DNA from: Papiliotrema nemorosa
Lineage: Eukaryota; Basidiomycota; Tremellomycetes; Tremellales; Rhynchogastremaceae
DNA: 64,000 nt
Assembly: GCA_032158125.1 (NCBI GenBank)
Contig: JASKOT010000007.1
Span: 310,001-374,000 of the forward strand
Direction: 5' to 3'
Shown: piece by piece, positions 1-10,846 of the stretch
Position numbering within the stretch: position 1 is the stretch's first letter
Layout: each line of letters starts with the position of its first letter
Notes under the pieces: model-generated
Told to the model about the DNA's origin: nothing
What the model saw: only the letters and a program-made list of their open reading frames with translations
Database searches by the model: none
Program-made: the position numbers and the translations under genes

Positions 1-543
1 CTTGGAAGGCGTGGCGAAACTGCTCCCGTGGGTAGGAGTGAACGCAGAGGAGGGTGACGTTGAAGGCAAGTTGGCATTGTTCGAGGTGTTTGATAACCTG
101 GACACTGGAGTCTGCTTGGGCTTAGGTCTCGAGGGAGTTGTCAGGCCATCCAGACTTTCATAAGCATCTTCTTCACCAATTTATACCTTGAAGAGTACTC
201 ACAATCCACCTAGATCTGCTGCTCCTTTACCCTTCCTCATCCCGACAGTCGCCTTGGGAGTCACCTCACTCGCAGAGCTCGCTACAGCTTTGGCTTGATG
301 TTCCCTCTGTATCTCCCTCCTCAGCTCGCGTACAGATTCAAGTGTCAAAGTGGACAACTTTGCTCTCAGTCCAGACGGACGAGATAACAGGAACGCCTCG
401 TATTTGAAGTACAGGTCTGTCGGGGAGATGTTGTAGATGCGAATGATTGATAGACATTCCGCCATGACATCCGGATGATCCGTCACGGCACTATTGAATT
501 GTTCTCCTAGCTCTCGTCGAGCTTGTTCTTCTGGAATCGCCAT
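1..543 (-). CDS. POL12: DNA polymerase alpha subunit B, N-terminal part (truncated by window edge)
   Basis: The regulatory B subunit of DNA polymerase alpha-primase tethers the catalytic subunit and acts in replication priming in the nucleus. The start is the ATG at 543 (MAIPEEQ); the open frame runs upstream, but that part is low-complexity and unlike the family. Exon 1 (203-543) encodes the helical N-terminal domain with IYNISPTDLYFKYEAF and a C-terminal basic stretch. A 48-nt intron (155-202, GTGAGT...AG) joins to exon 2 (154 to beyond position 1), which encodes the Pro/Ser-rich linker with GLTTPSRPKPKQTPVSRL. That order (N-terminal domain, then TPSRPxPK linker) is typical of fungal Pol12. 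The OB fold and phosphoesterase domain lie outside the window. The gene diverges from MED27 across 218 bp. Confidence 0.8.
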
Positions 544-761
544 GTCGAGGGGGTTGTTTATAGTGTAGGTGGATGAGGAGGGCGAGAAGAAGTGGGCAAC
601 ATGAAAGTCGCGTCTCATTGCACGCGTCAAAGGACAAAGTCGACGGAGATGCACCTGAATCTCCGTCTTCTGTCTTCATTCACCTCATCCCATTTAATGT
701 CGATGACTAGGACTGCTCAAAGGACAGACGAAAGCTCGATGCGCAGAGCCACAGCGACGAG
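544..761. promoter_or_regulatory. Shared divergent promoter region, POL12 / MED27
   Basis: The two start codons point away from each other with 218 bp between them, so both promoters must lie here or overlap the 5' ends. No TATA box stands out. Confidence 0.4.
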
Positions 762-1698
762 ATGACAGATGCTCAATCCCCCTCACCAATAACGGTAGAG
801 CCGCTACCATTGCTCCCTCACCCCGCTTCGCTATCCTCCTCGTCATCATTCTTGATCCAAGAAGCCAGGAGGTCATTTCACCAATTATCGACTCTGCGTC
901 AAAACATCTACGCCGAGAGCTCAAGTGTGTGATACAAACCCGTCAGAGGATCTTTACTGACTCTGCAGAATATGTTTTGGACCCACCTGGACCTTCTTCA
1001 CTTCCTCCCCTCCCGCCTATCCCTTTACCTCCAACTACCACTTACCGCAAACCAAGTGCTCAAACCGCACTGTCCTCCTCTTCTCGGCCTCTCATCAAAC
1101 CTGCATTGGACGCATCGTCTCCTTTTCTCGACAAGACGACACTGAAAGCCTGTGTCGAGACTTTGGAAGGACTGGGCCATACTGCCGATCGGAGGTATAA
1201 CGATACGGCGCTATGGGTCGGTATAGACCGTATCAATGCTTGGATCCTGTTGCGAGATGACGGCGCACCTGCGTCGACGTCAGTCAGAGCGGTCCGGATA
1301 TTCGCCTCCTCCGAAGGGGTGAGCGAATTCGAGTGAGCGCGCAGTAGCTCATCGCTAATGACAGGAACGTCCATTACACATGCAACCGGCATCCGCACCA
1401 TACCGCGCGTTGGGAAGCCATCTAACAGAGCTAAACTTATCCTTACCGGAGCTTCTTGTATGCCTCACCCCTAAGATCAGTCCGAAGCTGATGGCAGGAC
1501 CGCATGATTGCACTGCCGGATCTGCTGGAACAACCTTGTCATTATTGTCAAAAACACTTCAAAGTGCCAGAAGGCATGCCGTACGCTCGGACTGGATATT
1601 TGGCTCACTCGTTTTCCGGCGCAGAGGGACAGAACGAGGCACCCGATCTGAAGGGGAGATGGGTATCTTGGCATGATTCTTGCGAACCGTTATCATGA
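762..1698 (+). CDS. MED27: Mediator of RNA polymerase II subunit 27
   Basis: A tail subunit of the Mediator complex, acting in the nucleus. Exons 762-924, 969-1318, 1365-1457 and 1498-1698 join in phase to a protein of 268 aa; the introns are 41-46 nt and the first has a TACTGAC branch site. Recognition rests on the C-terminus: CHYCQKHFKVP (C-x2-C-x2-H-x-F), a short variable part and WHDSCEPLS, matching the MED27 ending in which a CxxC pair is followed by an LPPxW-like stretch and an aromatic-His-x-x-Cys. The middle carries the conserved-looking CVETLEGLGH and ALWVGIDR segments. The N-terminal 55 residues are Pro/Ser-rich. The family is usually about 300 aa. The first ATG in this region (694) runs into a stop, so 762 was chosen. 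Confidence 0.72.
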
Positions 1699-1790
1699 TC
1701 TGATCATTATGTTCACCGTTCTAGTTGTAAATTGCATATGTACAATTCTCCGCCTCTGTAAAGAATTCGCTCTAGGCTACAGTGGGTGGC

Positions 1791-3416
1791 TCACGACTGG
1801 CGACGTTTGAAGCCCGGCGGAAAGACTTGTCTTGTGTTGATGTTGATTCTAGCAGTCTGGATCCATCTCTTCGCCGTGGCTGTCACTAGATCATCGCCTT
1901 CTTTGATATCAAACGCAGCCGGGAGTGTCCCTTCCAAAATACGCGGCACCCCTATCCGTCAGTGTCATGTCGAGCGAGAGCGATGATTCTTACCATGATA
2001 GAACTGCCTTCCTTTGCCAGACATGATGAGAACATCTCCAGAACGGAGTATGATCGGGCGAGGCAAGTCGTCTCGTGATTGCGAGCCGAGGAGAAAGACA
2101 CATGAATGTCCCAGACTATGATCTTAGCTCGTAATTGATAAAGTTCAATGTTGGACTCACGAGAGAGACACCAGGGGTCGTGAAGGGTCCAGCCTGTCAG
2201 TCAGAGCTCGCACTCTTTCGCTGTGATAGTCCCAATCACTCACTCGGCACGGTCCACATGACCCATCAGGGTATCACTCTGTTGGTAAAAGTTGACGATT
2301 CCCGTATCAGGTTCTACAATTGTCAGCCGTATTGAGCTCCAAACGTCGAGCTGAACTCACCGTAATCGTCCTTCCACGAAGAAACCTCCTCAGGGCCGGC
2401 ATGGTCGAACACTTCGTTCCACGGAATTTGTTTGACGATCCGCGTGCATATGTCCCTCAAGTCGGCCGGAAAGGGAATCGGTACATCAGGTGTAAAGTCA
2501 TACGCCTTGATAGACCACTATCTCGTCAGCATCCTCACATCAGTCATATGGAGGAGATTTGACCCACCTGATACACCCAGCCGAGATTCGCCCATCTCAT
2601 CTCCTTCATCAACTCTTCCGCGGTCTTCGCTTTGATCTTTTCACTCGGTTCATCTACACGCGCCAGCTTGTTCTTCGCGAGTATCTCCTCGTAGCCCACC
2701 ACAGCCTCAGGTTCCGTCTCGATAGTGGTCCGCGAGCGGGAAGAGCCTGTGGAGGTCGCGCTGAACGTACTAGAAACAGGCGTTGCAGGACGCTGGACTT
2801 CGTGCAGAGGTCTCACGAGCTCGTCAGAGTTGTTCATATACATCTCGAAGACGTTCGTTGGGAGGTCATAATGCGTGGACAGTGAAAGCGGGTTTGGAGA
2901 TAGGGTGTATTCCGATAGAGCCGATTTGACCAAGTCGAGTTGTGTCTCAGTGTCCAGATATTGAGGAATCAGTATACATCCTACTTTCGTCAGTCATGAG
3001 TGGAGCTACGATGCGTGCTGTGTACACGTACCTTCTGCGACCACCCAACCCGTCTTCCCGTCGGCCAGGCTGATCCTCCTCAAGTCCTCATAATCCAGCT
3101 CGGGCCTCTCGCCCTTCTCCCTACTTTTCCTCTTCTTCAGCTTGACCCGTGCATCCGAGTCATTGATAGGGGACCACCATCCAGCGTTCCAGATAGGATC
3201 ATCTTCTTGTCGATCAGGCCGGGACAGATCGAAAACGGGGAACGGGGAACGCAAGGAGGGGAATTTTCCAGGTTGAGATTTATTCTTGAAATGCTTTTCG
3301 CAAATCCTAAAGGCGGTATGGGTCGAGTTGGAGCTGATTTGCTCCACCAAGGGTACCTTTGGCTCTGCAGGTTTTGTCTCCAGATGCAGCTGAGTGAAGT
3401 CGGGGAGGTGTGGCAT
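1791..3416 (-). CDS. ALKBH1: AlkB homolog 1-type Fe(II)/2-oxoglutarate dioxygenase
   Basis: ALKBH1 proteins demethylate nucleic acids, mainly tRNA and DNA N6-methyladenine. Seven exons (3416-3032, 2983-2568, 2517-2361, 2313-2244, 2193-2161, 2115-1994, 1951-1791) join in phase to 447 aa; exon 5 is only 33 nt. The double-stranded beta-helix is visible: GIVNFYQQSDTLMGHVDRAE contains the H-x-D iron ligands, SGDVLIMSGKGRQFYHGVPR supplies the distal His, and ARININTRQV carries the 2-oxoglutarate-binding Arg. Upstream, WVYQWSIKAYDF and FPADLRDICTRI match the ALKBH1 substrate lid. The start at MPHLPDF is preferred; the frame stays open upstream to 3533 with an Arg-rich stretch that could be a mitochondrial presequence. 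It diverges from the Aurora kinase gene. Confidence 0.85.
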
Positions 3417-3730
3417 TGCTTGTCCGTGAACGAGTGCAGGTTCAACGAGCAACAATAATGGATTTTGACAGCAACGCCGAGTCACGTCCAGGACGCTGTT
3501 TCGAGTCGATGAGCACCTCACCACACTGCCCATAAAGCGCAGCCCGAAGCGTTTTTAAAGTGTTCCCACTCGGAGGATAAACGCCAGGAGAGCAAGGCAT
3601 GCATGGCATGCTTCGCGCCATATCGGGGTGGTGCAAGCGCTGCCAGGGATCACGTGACACTATTTGTTTACAGGTCGCGAATGACTTCAGGCCAGTTCAT
3701 ACGCAATAATCTTACAAGCAACGTGTAGAC
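3417..3730. promoter_or_regulatory. Divergent intergenic region, ALKBH1 / Aurora kinase
   Basis: About 314 bp between two divergent starts. It holds two GCATGC palindromes nine bases apart (3597-3602 and 3606-3611). Nothing else was recognised. Confidence 0.35.
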
Positions 3731-5191
3731 ATGTCGAAAGACATTGGTAGCTACGATGGGACACTTGACCCATCTCCTATACCCGATACTCCCAGTGCCA
3801 AAAGACGACAAGAGCGATCCGACTTGATCGACTCCATTGACGGGTAAACAAGCTCAGACTGTCACACCAAGCACAAGCTGATGCGAAGAGCTGGACAGTC
3901 GCAAAACTGGTCTTTGGTGAATTTCGATATAGGCAGACCGCTAGGTAAAGGTCAGTCCGATTCACCATATGGTCGAGGCCCTCTGACGAGCGGAATAGGG
4001 CATTTCGGCAAGGTCTACCTGGCCCGAGTGAAATCACCTGCCGACCCGTTTATTCTTGTTTTGAAGTGTTTGAGCAAGGATGAAGTGATCGACAAGGGTG
4101 TTCAAACGCAGGTCAGACGAGAGATAGAGGTGAGCATGATCCTTCGCTCTGAGACGATCAGAAGGCTAATCCTAGATCATGCAACAGCTGCGGTGCGTAG
4201 GAGGCCGGACATGGCGGATAGAGAGCATTTCTTGACGGAAAGACACCCCAACATAATGAGGCTGTACGGCTGGTTCCATGATACAACCAGGATATTCCTG
4301 ATGCTCGAGCTAGCGGGTGAGTACGATCATCGTGATAACCCTTTTGGTCTCTAAATTGACGTCTAGGCAAAGGCGAAGTATACAAACAGCTTGCGAAAGC
4401 TGGTCGCTTCTCGGAGAAACGCAGTAGCAGAGTGAGCTATAGGATTAGACCTCAGCTAAACCTAACAGTATATACGACAGGTTGCGGATGGTCTGGCGTA
4501 TTTGCATACGAAGAATGTTATACATAGAGATATCAAGCCGGAGAATCTGCTTCTTGGTAAGTTTCAGCTTGCTGATATGGGTATTAGCTGAGATCCGAGG
4601 GATGAATGGGGAAATCAAGATTGGCGATTTTGGGTGGAGCGTATATTCGCCCTTGGACGATAGGTCCGTTGTATCCTACTTCAAATCAGGATGACACTGA
4701 CAACTTAGTCGGATGACCATAGCTGGCACGCTATCGTATGTTGCGCCCGAGATGATCCTGGGTCGACCTTATGGTCGAGCTGTGGATATATGGGTCCGTT
4801 TCTCTGTGCCTTTAATTAGGGCTTGCTGACAGTCAGGCATTAGGTGTTCTGACCTATGAGTTTTTGTGCGGAGAGGAACCTTTTGCAGCAGACATGTCTG
4901 CAGGAGCAAGGTGTCAGTCACAGGGCCATTTCGCGAATCATCTTTACATGACTGATTCCGTTAGTGAAGCAGAAAAGGATATGTCAGGTGGATGTCCGTT
5001 TCCCCAACTTTGTCTCCGAAGAAGCAAAAGATTTCATCAGCAAAGTAAGTTGTGCCTCTTCTCTGACCGAGCGGATGGGAAAGATTAGCCTGGCTGACGT
5101 GTTCCAGCTGTTGCGGGCCCAACCTATGGAGCGACTTCCACTGAGTGAAATCCCGCGTCAACAGTGGATACAAATGTTTTACGGAACGTGA
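3731..5191 (+). CDS. IPL1: Aurora-family serine/threonine kinase (Ipl1)
   Basis: Aurora kinase of the chromosomal passenger complex, which corrects kinetochore attachment and drives cytokinesis. Eleven exons give about 307 aa: 3731-3843, 3889-3950, 3999-4129, 4226-4316, 4367-4431, 4469-4556, 4600-4663, 4709-4793, 4837-4910, 4978-5044 and 5108-5191. In order: a short N-terminus of about 45 residues, [16 protein letters not shown] with the glycine loop split by an intron, KVYLAR, the catalytic Lys in [40 protein letters not shown] and the activation segment [16 protein letters not shown]. The activating Thr is kept but the usual Cys of CGT is Ala. The acceptors at 4225 and 4977 were chosen for phase and length against other Auroras; 4187 and 4972 are alternatives that do not keep frame simply. 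Confidence 0.88.
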
Positions 5192-6332
5192 GATGGCCCA
5201 TCGAAAACGTAGAACGAGAGCTCAGCCACGGGTCGATGTATGCGAAACGCCTCGCAAGGCCTGGATCGATGGCGTGGAAGGGTCGCCCCGACACTTTGTC
5301 CCGCCACTTAGGGTGGACGTAGACACGGCGTGAGATGTGGCCCACTCCTGAAAACATTTCAGAAACATTTTTGATTTCCGGAAGCATACCGTGCCTGCAA
5401 TTCCAGTAACTAACAGTATCGCCACCTTTGCCATAGCGATCACCTAAACATGCATCGCAGGTACAAAGCCAAGAGGAATCTCGCCGCCTGAATTGCGATT
5501 CCGGGATCGCAGAAGTTGGCTGCCTCTAAGATCTGTAGTTGGGTACGAGTGCAGTCCAAACGCTTCTCACATGCAATGTTTGACCGCGGCCGTAGAGCTC
5601 CGTATCGTTTCAAAGCCCATCGTTCTCGCTAAGTGTCGTTTGACAAGCGCGATGCATGCATCAGACGATGATGGGTGGCGAAAGAGGGGGCGCTCCACAT
5701 GCACAGATCGGCAGTCATGGACATTTTCGGGAAATGACGTCAATTTCATAAAACCCCCCTCCACATCTCAGTGCTTCTCTGCTTCCTCGAACCCAAATGG
5801 TGCTGGAAACCTTCTGCATGCTTGTTGGAGAGTCATCCAAATATAGCTCGGGATAAGGATCAAACAAACGCCTAGACGTGGTGAGTAGTCTCTCTTTGTG
5901 GACATGCCGAGAACATTTGGGTGTAGCGAGCCATTTTCTGAAATTTTGTCTTGGAGCTGCCGAGGTGACGTCGAGACACCCTTTGGGTGGGCGGGTGGCG
6001 TATCTATCGCTTGGGTGCAATACAAGACATGATTCTGAGCTATATCGGGCTTACACCCAGAGCAGTAGCAGGCCTGGTCTAGCTCAAACTACGCAAGCTG
6101 GAACTACTATCGAGGCATACGGGGGTCTCATGACGATGTTCTAGACATAATCAGTCATCATCATCGTCAATCGTCGTCGACATCATCATCGCCAGTCTGA
6201 GAATCATCTGACATCCACCTTTCGACTCACCCTATATATTGCCGTTCTCAACCCAGTGACCCCCCCACGCACTCTTAATCGAGATCTATCACTCTCAAGT
6301 CGATCACTAGCCCTTACAATCCATCCTTCACC
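5192..6332. other. Intergenic region upstream of the opsin gene
   Basis: About 1.1 kb without a supportable gene; the ORFs here look random. It contains a 12-bp perfect palindrome at 5651-5662 and, at about 6150-6195, a run of CATCAT/CGTC repeats just upstream of the opsin leader. The last 150 bp is pyrimidine-rich, as in strongly expressed fungal promoters. Confidence 0.4.
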
Positions 6333-7428
6333 ATGGCCAACGACGCACTTCAGGTCAACCCAGCCAACGATGTCCAGGAGCACATTACCGTCCGAGGTTC
6401 GGACTGGCTCTGGGCTGTCTTTGCCATTATGCTCTTCACCGATCTCGTTGTCATCGGTTGGCACTTTATGATCCCTCGAGGTCAACGAGTCTTCCACCAA
6501 ATGGCTGCCGTGAGTGATCAACAACTTTTTGCCGGTATATCAGCTGACCTTATCAGATCATCTTGACCACTGCTGCCATCGCCTACTTCTCCATGGCCTC
6601 CAACCTCGGCTACACTCCCATCGCGACTGAGTTTGGATCAGATGGCTTCGCTGCTGGTGTCTACCGACAATTGTGGTACGTTCGATACATCGGTGAGTAA
6701 CATTATCTCTCCTTAGTTCCAGTCTAATCAGTGCAGACTGGGTCGTTACTACCCCCGCCCTGCTCCTCACCTTGGTCCTCGCCTCCGGTCTTCCCCTCTC
6801 CGACATCATCACCTTGATCTTCTTCGACTTGGTCATGATCATCACCGGTCTCATTGGAGGTCTTGTTGAGTCGACCTACAAATGGGGTTACTTCACCTTT
6901 GGATGTGTCGCCCTCTTCTACATCTGGTGGGTCCTCGCGGGTCCCGCTCGAGTCTCGGCTGGAGTTCTTGGTGCCCGATACAAGTCGGCCTTCACCACCT
7001 CTGCCGCCATCCTCTCGTTCCTCTGGCTGCTTTACCCCATCGCCTGGGGTCTTGCCGACGGTGGAAATGTCATCTCTCCCGACTCGGAGATGATCTTCTA
7101 CGGTATCCTCGACGTTCTTGCCAAGCCCGTCTTTACCATGATTCACTTGTTCCAATTGTCCAAGCTCGACCTCACTGCTCTTCAGCTTTCTTCCGGAAAG
7201 TTCTCCTCGTCCGCCGTCGCTGGACACTACGGAGACGTCGAGAAGAACGGTCGATTCAACAACAACGCTGCTCCCGTCGCCGGTACCACCACCGCTGCCC
7301 CAGCTGGCAAGAAGGGATTCTTCGGAAAGAAGGGACGATACGATGCCCCGACCACCACTGCTACTGCTCCCGGTGCCGTCGATGCCAACCCTCCCCGACC
7401 TTCCGAGGCTACCCAGGTCTCGCATTAA
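6333..7428 (+). CDS. Microbial (type 1) opsin, Hsp30/fungal rhodopsin family
   Basis: A seven-helix retinal protein of the fungal opsin/Hsp30 family, expected in the plasma membrane. Three exons (6333-6509, 6557-6692, 6737-7428) give 334 aa. Helix C is YVRYIDWVVTTPALLLT: Arg102, Asp105 and Trp106 correspond to bacteriorhodopsin R82, D85 and W86, but the cytoplasmic proton-donor position (D96) is Thr116. Helix F has WLLYPIAW, the conserved retinal-pocket pattern. Helix G has DVLAK: Asp230 and Lys234 correspond to D212 and the Schiff-base K216. Retinal binding is therefore plausible, unlike opsin-related proteins that lack the Lys. The C-terminal 90 residues are Ala/Thr/Lys-rich with GKKGFFGKKGR. 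Codon choice is strongly C-ending, unlike the neighbours, suggesting high expression. Confidence 0.9.
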
Positions 7429-8745
7429 GCGGTTCGATCAGTGTCTGCCGTTCACAACTATAGATTCTGATCCGCCTGCTTCGCGTTACTTTGCGCCTGT
7501 CTTGAGAAGTTTTTCGATTGACTTGCTCAAACATTCTATAATCACTTATAATTCATCAGCTATATGTTGACCTGTAGCGAATACTATTATGAATGACATA
7601 CCAACAATACACTGAGTATCCGACAGATTCGACGCTTGACGATCGTCTTTTCTGGTCTTTTCTAGTGACGCCTACAATCTTCGGTGGATACGCTTCATCC
7701 GTGTTGAGCGCGACGTATGCGAAGCAGATCGCGCACTTTTCCTCGGGAAGCATTGGAAATACATTGTCATCCCTAAAGTCGTTTGAACAACCCGTCTCAA
7801 GAGGGAAGTTTTTCGCTCCCAGTACTCTCAAGACCCCAAGACAGAGCGAACCTCGACGAATGGTATGCGATGAGACAGGAATCAGGCTCTTCGCAACGAT
7901 GGAAATATTCACCCGATCAAGAGTTTGGGCAGTCCTTGAGAGATACTGCTCCGCTGCCACTGACCACCTTGACAGCCGATCGGCAAGCTACCACTCTTCC
8001 ATGTTAGGCAACAGCGAGCCCTTGTAAGCCGTTTGATGCCCAGAAGTCATGGTCTGAGGTGGTGAAGGGACGTCAGATCGAGAGCAGCAGTCGTCCATCA
8101 ACGCTCTCCTAGTCTCAACGTCGTACAAGCGTGTACGAGTACCGGGACCTAAACCAGAAGGGCGTACATCGCCCTCGGCGTGGAGCAACAGGAAGCAGGC
8201 GTGGCTGATCCCCTATATGAAACGAGCTTCTTCTTTTGATCTCGCATGCGAGCTGGTTTCCGTCCAAGAATCCTGCACAGTCTATAGATGAGAGAAGGAG
8301 ATTTGTTTGCTCTTCTTAGCTCTTCCCGTTTCGCCAGTGACACCGTGATTCTGCGCCTTTGATTGCTGTCGAGCGAGACCTTCCATAGATCGCCGCCTTC
8401 TCCGAGAACAAGACACTGAAAGGGAGGAGCTGCCTAAAGCGTTCCACCATGCTCAACCTTCTGCTCTGGTGAGCTTCGATGTAAATGTGGTAGCCCGATA
8501 CGGAGATTTTACCGAGGACAGCGAGAAGCGTCTTGCGTCGTTGCATTCAGAAGCCTGCCAAAGTTTCTCGTCTCACATGCTACTCGTACTGTATATCGAC
8601 TTCTCTTGGCCTTCCCACGAATGCCATCCATGTGTAGTTCCAAGGTCACAGAATGACACGATTTTACCTCTGTGCGACTCACCATTCAACTTCCCGTCAC
8701 GTAGGCATAGCTAATTTCATTGTTCGAGAACCCCCAACTTCAACC
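7429..8745. other. Intergenic region, no supported gene
   Basis: About 1.3 kb. ORFs of 134 aa (minus, 7556-7960) and 144 aa (plus, 7593-8027) overlap each other, show no family motif and do not extend through plausible splicing. Part of the region is presumably the opsin 3' end and the promoter of the gene at 8746. Confidence 0.35.
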
Positions 8746-10071
8746 ATGATGACTACAGTGGGTACTTATGCCAGAGACGACACTTTGTACACTATCGTAG
8801 TGGTCAACGCAGATACCAGCTGCGGCGAGTATGTGAGGGATCTCACACCCTTCCAGATGCAGCAAACGCTCCATCGCATGTTGGAGAGCGAGTCAGAGCA
8901 TCCGAAGGAAAGAAGGGTTGGAACAGTGATGACTGTCTACGAGCAGGACTATGGAGATCTTCCTCATGATTTCGCCCTACAGAGCATGATGTGCTCAAAC
9001 ACCCAGCGACACCACACAGCCCACAACGATAAATTGGTGGAGAGGATTTGCGTGGATCGCGACACTTACCGGGCGACGCTTCGAGCTAACAAAGGGCACA
9101 ATGGCTTGGCTCTCCATCAGATTGGACAAATGTACCGAGCCTCGTCGATTAAGTATCGCACAAATTCGCGTTTGGAACACGGAGACGCCAGGATCCCCTG
9201 GCTCAGAGTGTCAAATGTTGGTCGGGGTAATACACCAATCGATGAGTTTCTCCATTCTCCCGGAGATACTACGAGGTTTGACGATCGCCTTCAACGACTT
9301 GCCGAAAGGTTGAGACAAGACCCTTCGGCTGTCTATTACCCGGGAGAAGTCGGCAAGATCTTGTTGGGTACCTCTCAGTCCCTCTTGACTCAGAGATCAC
9401 TCATCAGCATGGCACCCGAAGCCCTGATCGGTAAGACACACAGAGGACCAAGTGAGTTTCAAACACATCAAGCTCACAGAAGATGGAGAGAATCACAGGG
9501 ACTTCCCTTTCAACGGGAGCATCGGGCTGCCAAGCTACGCGTGGGCACTTTGCCCTCCAACACGGTGGCACCAGAGCTCGCTACAGACATCGACATTCCC
9601 ACGCACGACATAACCGCGACTGAGCGAGTACAACGCTCTGTACCCACCCAGTCTCTTTCTGAAGGGGCAAGTGATGCTGCGAAGGCGAAAACGTGGGCTA
9701 GTCTTTTCGATGCCGAACCGTCAGCGACATCGTCAGGGGGGCAAGGATCCACCAGGGTTGGCCCGAAATCGTGGGCATCGCTCTTTACCCCCGACTCCTC
9801 AAGGCGACCTTCACACAAGCAACAATCAGTCAGTCATGCGGAAAAGGACACATCTGGCCTCAAACTGGGTACCTCGGACCCGCAAGAAACAGCATATTAT
9901 GTCAGTGCTCGGGGTTCGACTGGCGAGACGAATGTGGCGGTTGCTCAACGCGCCCCTCGGTCGACCGTTGCCGAGAGCTTCCTTGCAGGCCATGTTGGCG
10001 TGAACACGACGAGTCAAGGTAGATCGACCAGATCACATGCCAACGAAGATGCTGCGCGTTCTTCATCTTAG
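8746..10071 (+). CDS. Lineage-specific protein with two K-x-W-A-S-L-F motifs (tandem copy 1)
   Basis: No known family recognised. A single exon of 441 aa if translation starts at the tandem ATGs 8746/8749; the frame is open 93 bp further upstream. The N-terminus (DDTLYTIVVVNADTSCGEYV) is matched by the neighbouring gene at 10847, so the two are tandem duplicates. The protein is hydrophilic with no signal peptide or membrane segment. Two copies of a short motif, KTWASLFDAE (about residue 314) and KSWASLFTPD (about residue 340), lie in a disordered Ser/Thr-rich C-terminal half and look like repeated docking motifs. Function is unknown. Two homologous adjacent genes with the same motif pair argue that this one is real. 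Confidence 0.6.
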   Translation: MMTTVGTYARDDTLYTIVVVNADTSCGEYVRDLTPFQMQQTLHRMLESESEHPKERRVGTVMTVYEQDYGDLPHDFALQSMMCSNTQRHHTAHNDKLVERICVDRDTYRATLRANKGHNGLALHQIGQMYRASSIKYRTNSRLEHGDARIPWLRVSNVGRGNTPIDEFLHSPGDTTRFDDRLQRLAERLRQDPSAVYYPGEVGKILLGTSQSLLTQRSLISMAPEALIGKTHRGPSEFQTHQAHRRWRESQGLPFQREHRAAKLRVGTLPSNTVAPELATDIDIPTHDITATERVQRSVPTQSLSEGASDAAKAKTWASLFDAEPSATSSGGQGSTRVGPKSWASLFTPDSSRRPSHKQQSVSHAEKDTSGLKLGTSDPQETAYYVSARGSTGETNVAVAQRAPRSTVAESFLAGHVGVNTTSQGRSTRSHANEDAARSSS

Positions 10072-10846
10072 GACACGGTCTGAACTCGCGGCGTCAGCAT
10101 TTCCCTCAAGTTCGATTGGAAACAGGCTTGTCCTGATTCCGCGTCTGTGCGAGACCGTGGGAATGTCCTGCTCAGCCAGTGGAGAGCTTGTGAATAAGTA
10201 TGATTTTGAGCACAGGACTGAGAAATGGGTGTATTTTTGGCAGGAATCGCAGCTCCGGGTATGTATGTACTGTAGAGTACTGAACATGTGCATATGGGCT
10301 CGATTGCTGAGGTGTGCGTGGGAGACCCCAGCAGTCCCTCGAGCGCCATCCGGTTCCTCGATACTCTGACTGATGTCGAAAGCAGCTCGTCGGGATGGTC
10401 AGATACATTACTCAGAGAATAGATGGTCTCAGAGAGTACGGTCAATTTCAGATGGGCTTGATGAGTCGAGAGGGGCTCGTAAGCAGATGTGATACAGTCT
10501 CATGTCTTCCCCCCTCCGTTATTTAGGGTTTACGACCGTCAAAACTATGTAGTAAGGCTATCACCTCCTCGTTGTATGCTTACCCCGTCTTTCGCATGTT
10601 TCGTAATCCGACTTCACTGTAACCAAGGAGGGCAACGTGTCGCCGCTCACACGAAAGACAAGACATCCTTTGATCAAAACCGACAGCCATGCACGTTTTG
10701 CGACTTTTCATACTGCATTTACTTCCAGCGCGTCTACTTTCAAGGTAGGTGTCGCTCGTCTTCAAGCCTTAAGGACTCCGGCATTCGGCCATCACATCTT
10801 GTAAACACCACACACCACATTTTGCATTATATCTCGTTTGAACATC
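10072..10846. other. Intergenic region between the tandem copies
   Basis: About 775 bp with only random-looking ORFs. I see no remnant of a third copy. Confidence 0.35.

Noticed and set aside
4188..4192. Possible 5-nt micro-exon in the Aurora kinase gene
   Set aside because: It would need a 29-nt intron, shorter than any other here. The acceptor at 4225 gives the exact family length between EIE and RHPN with one intron.
7556..8027. Overlapping 134-aa minus and 144-aa plus ORFs
   Set aside because: They cover each other, show no conserved motif and cannot be extended by plausible splicing; neither is better than chance.
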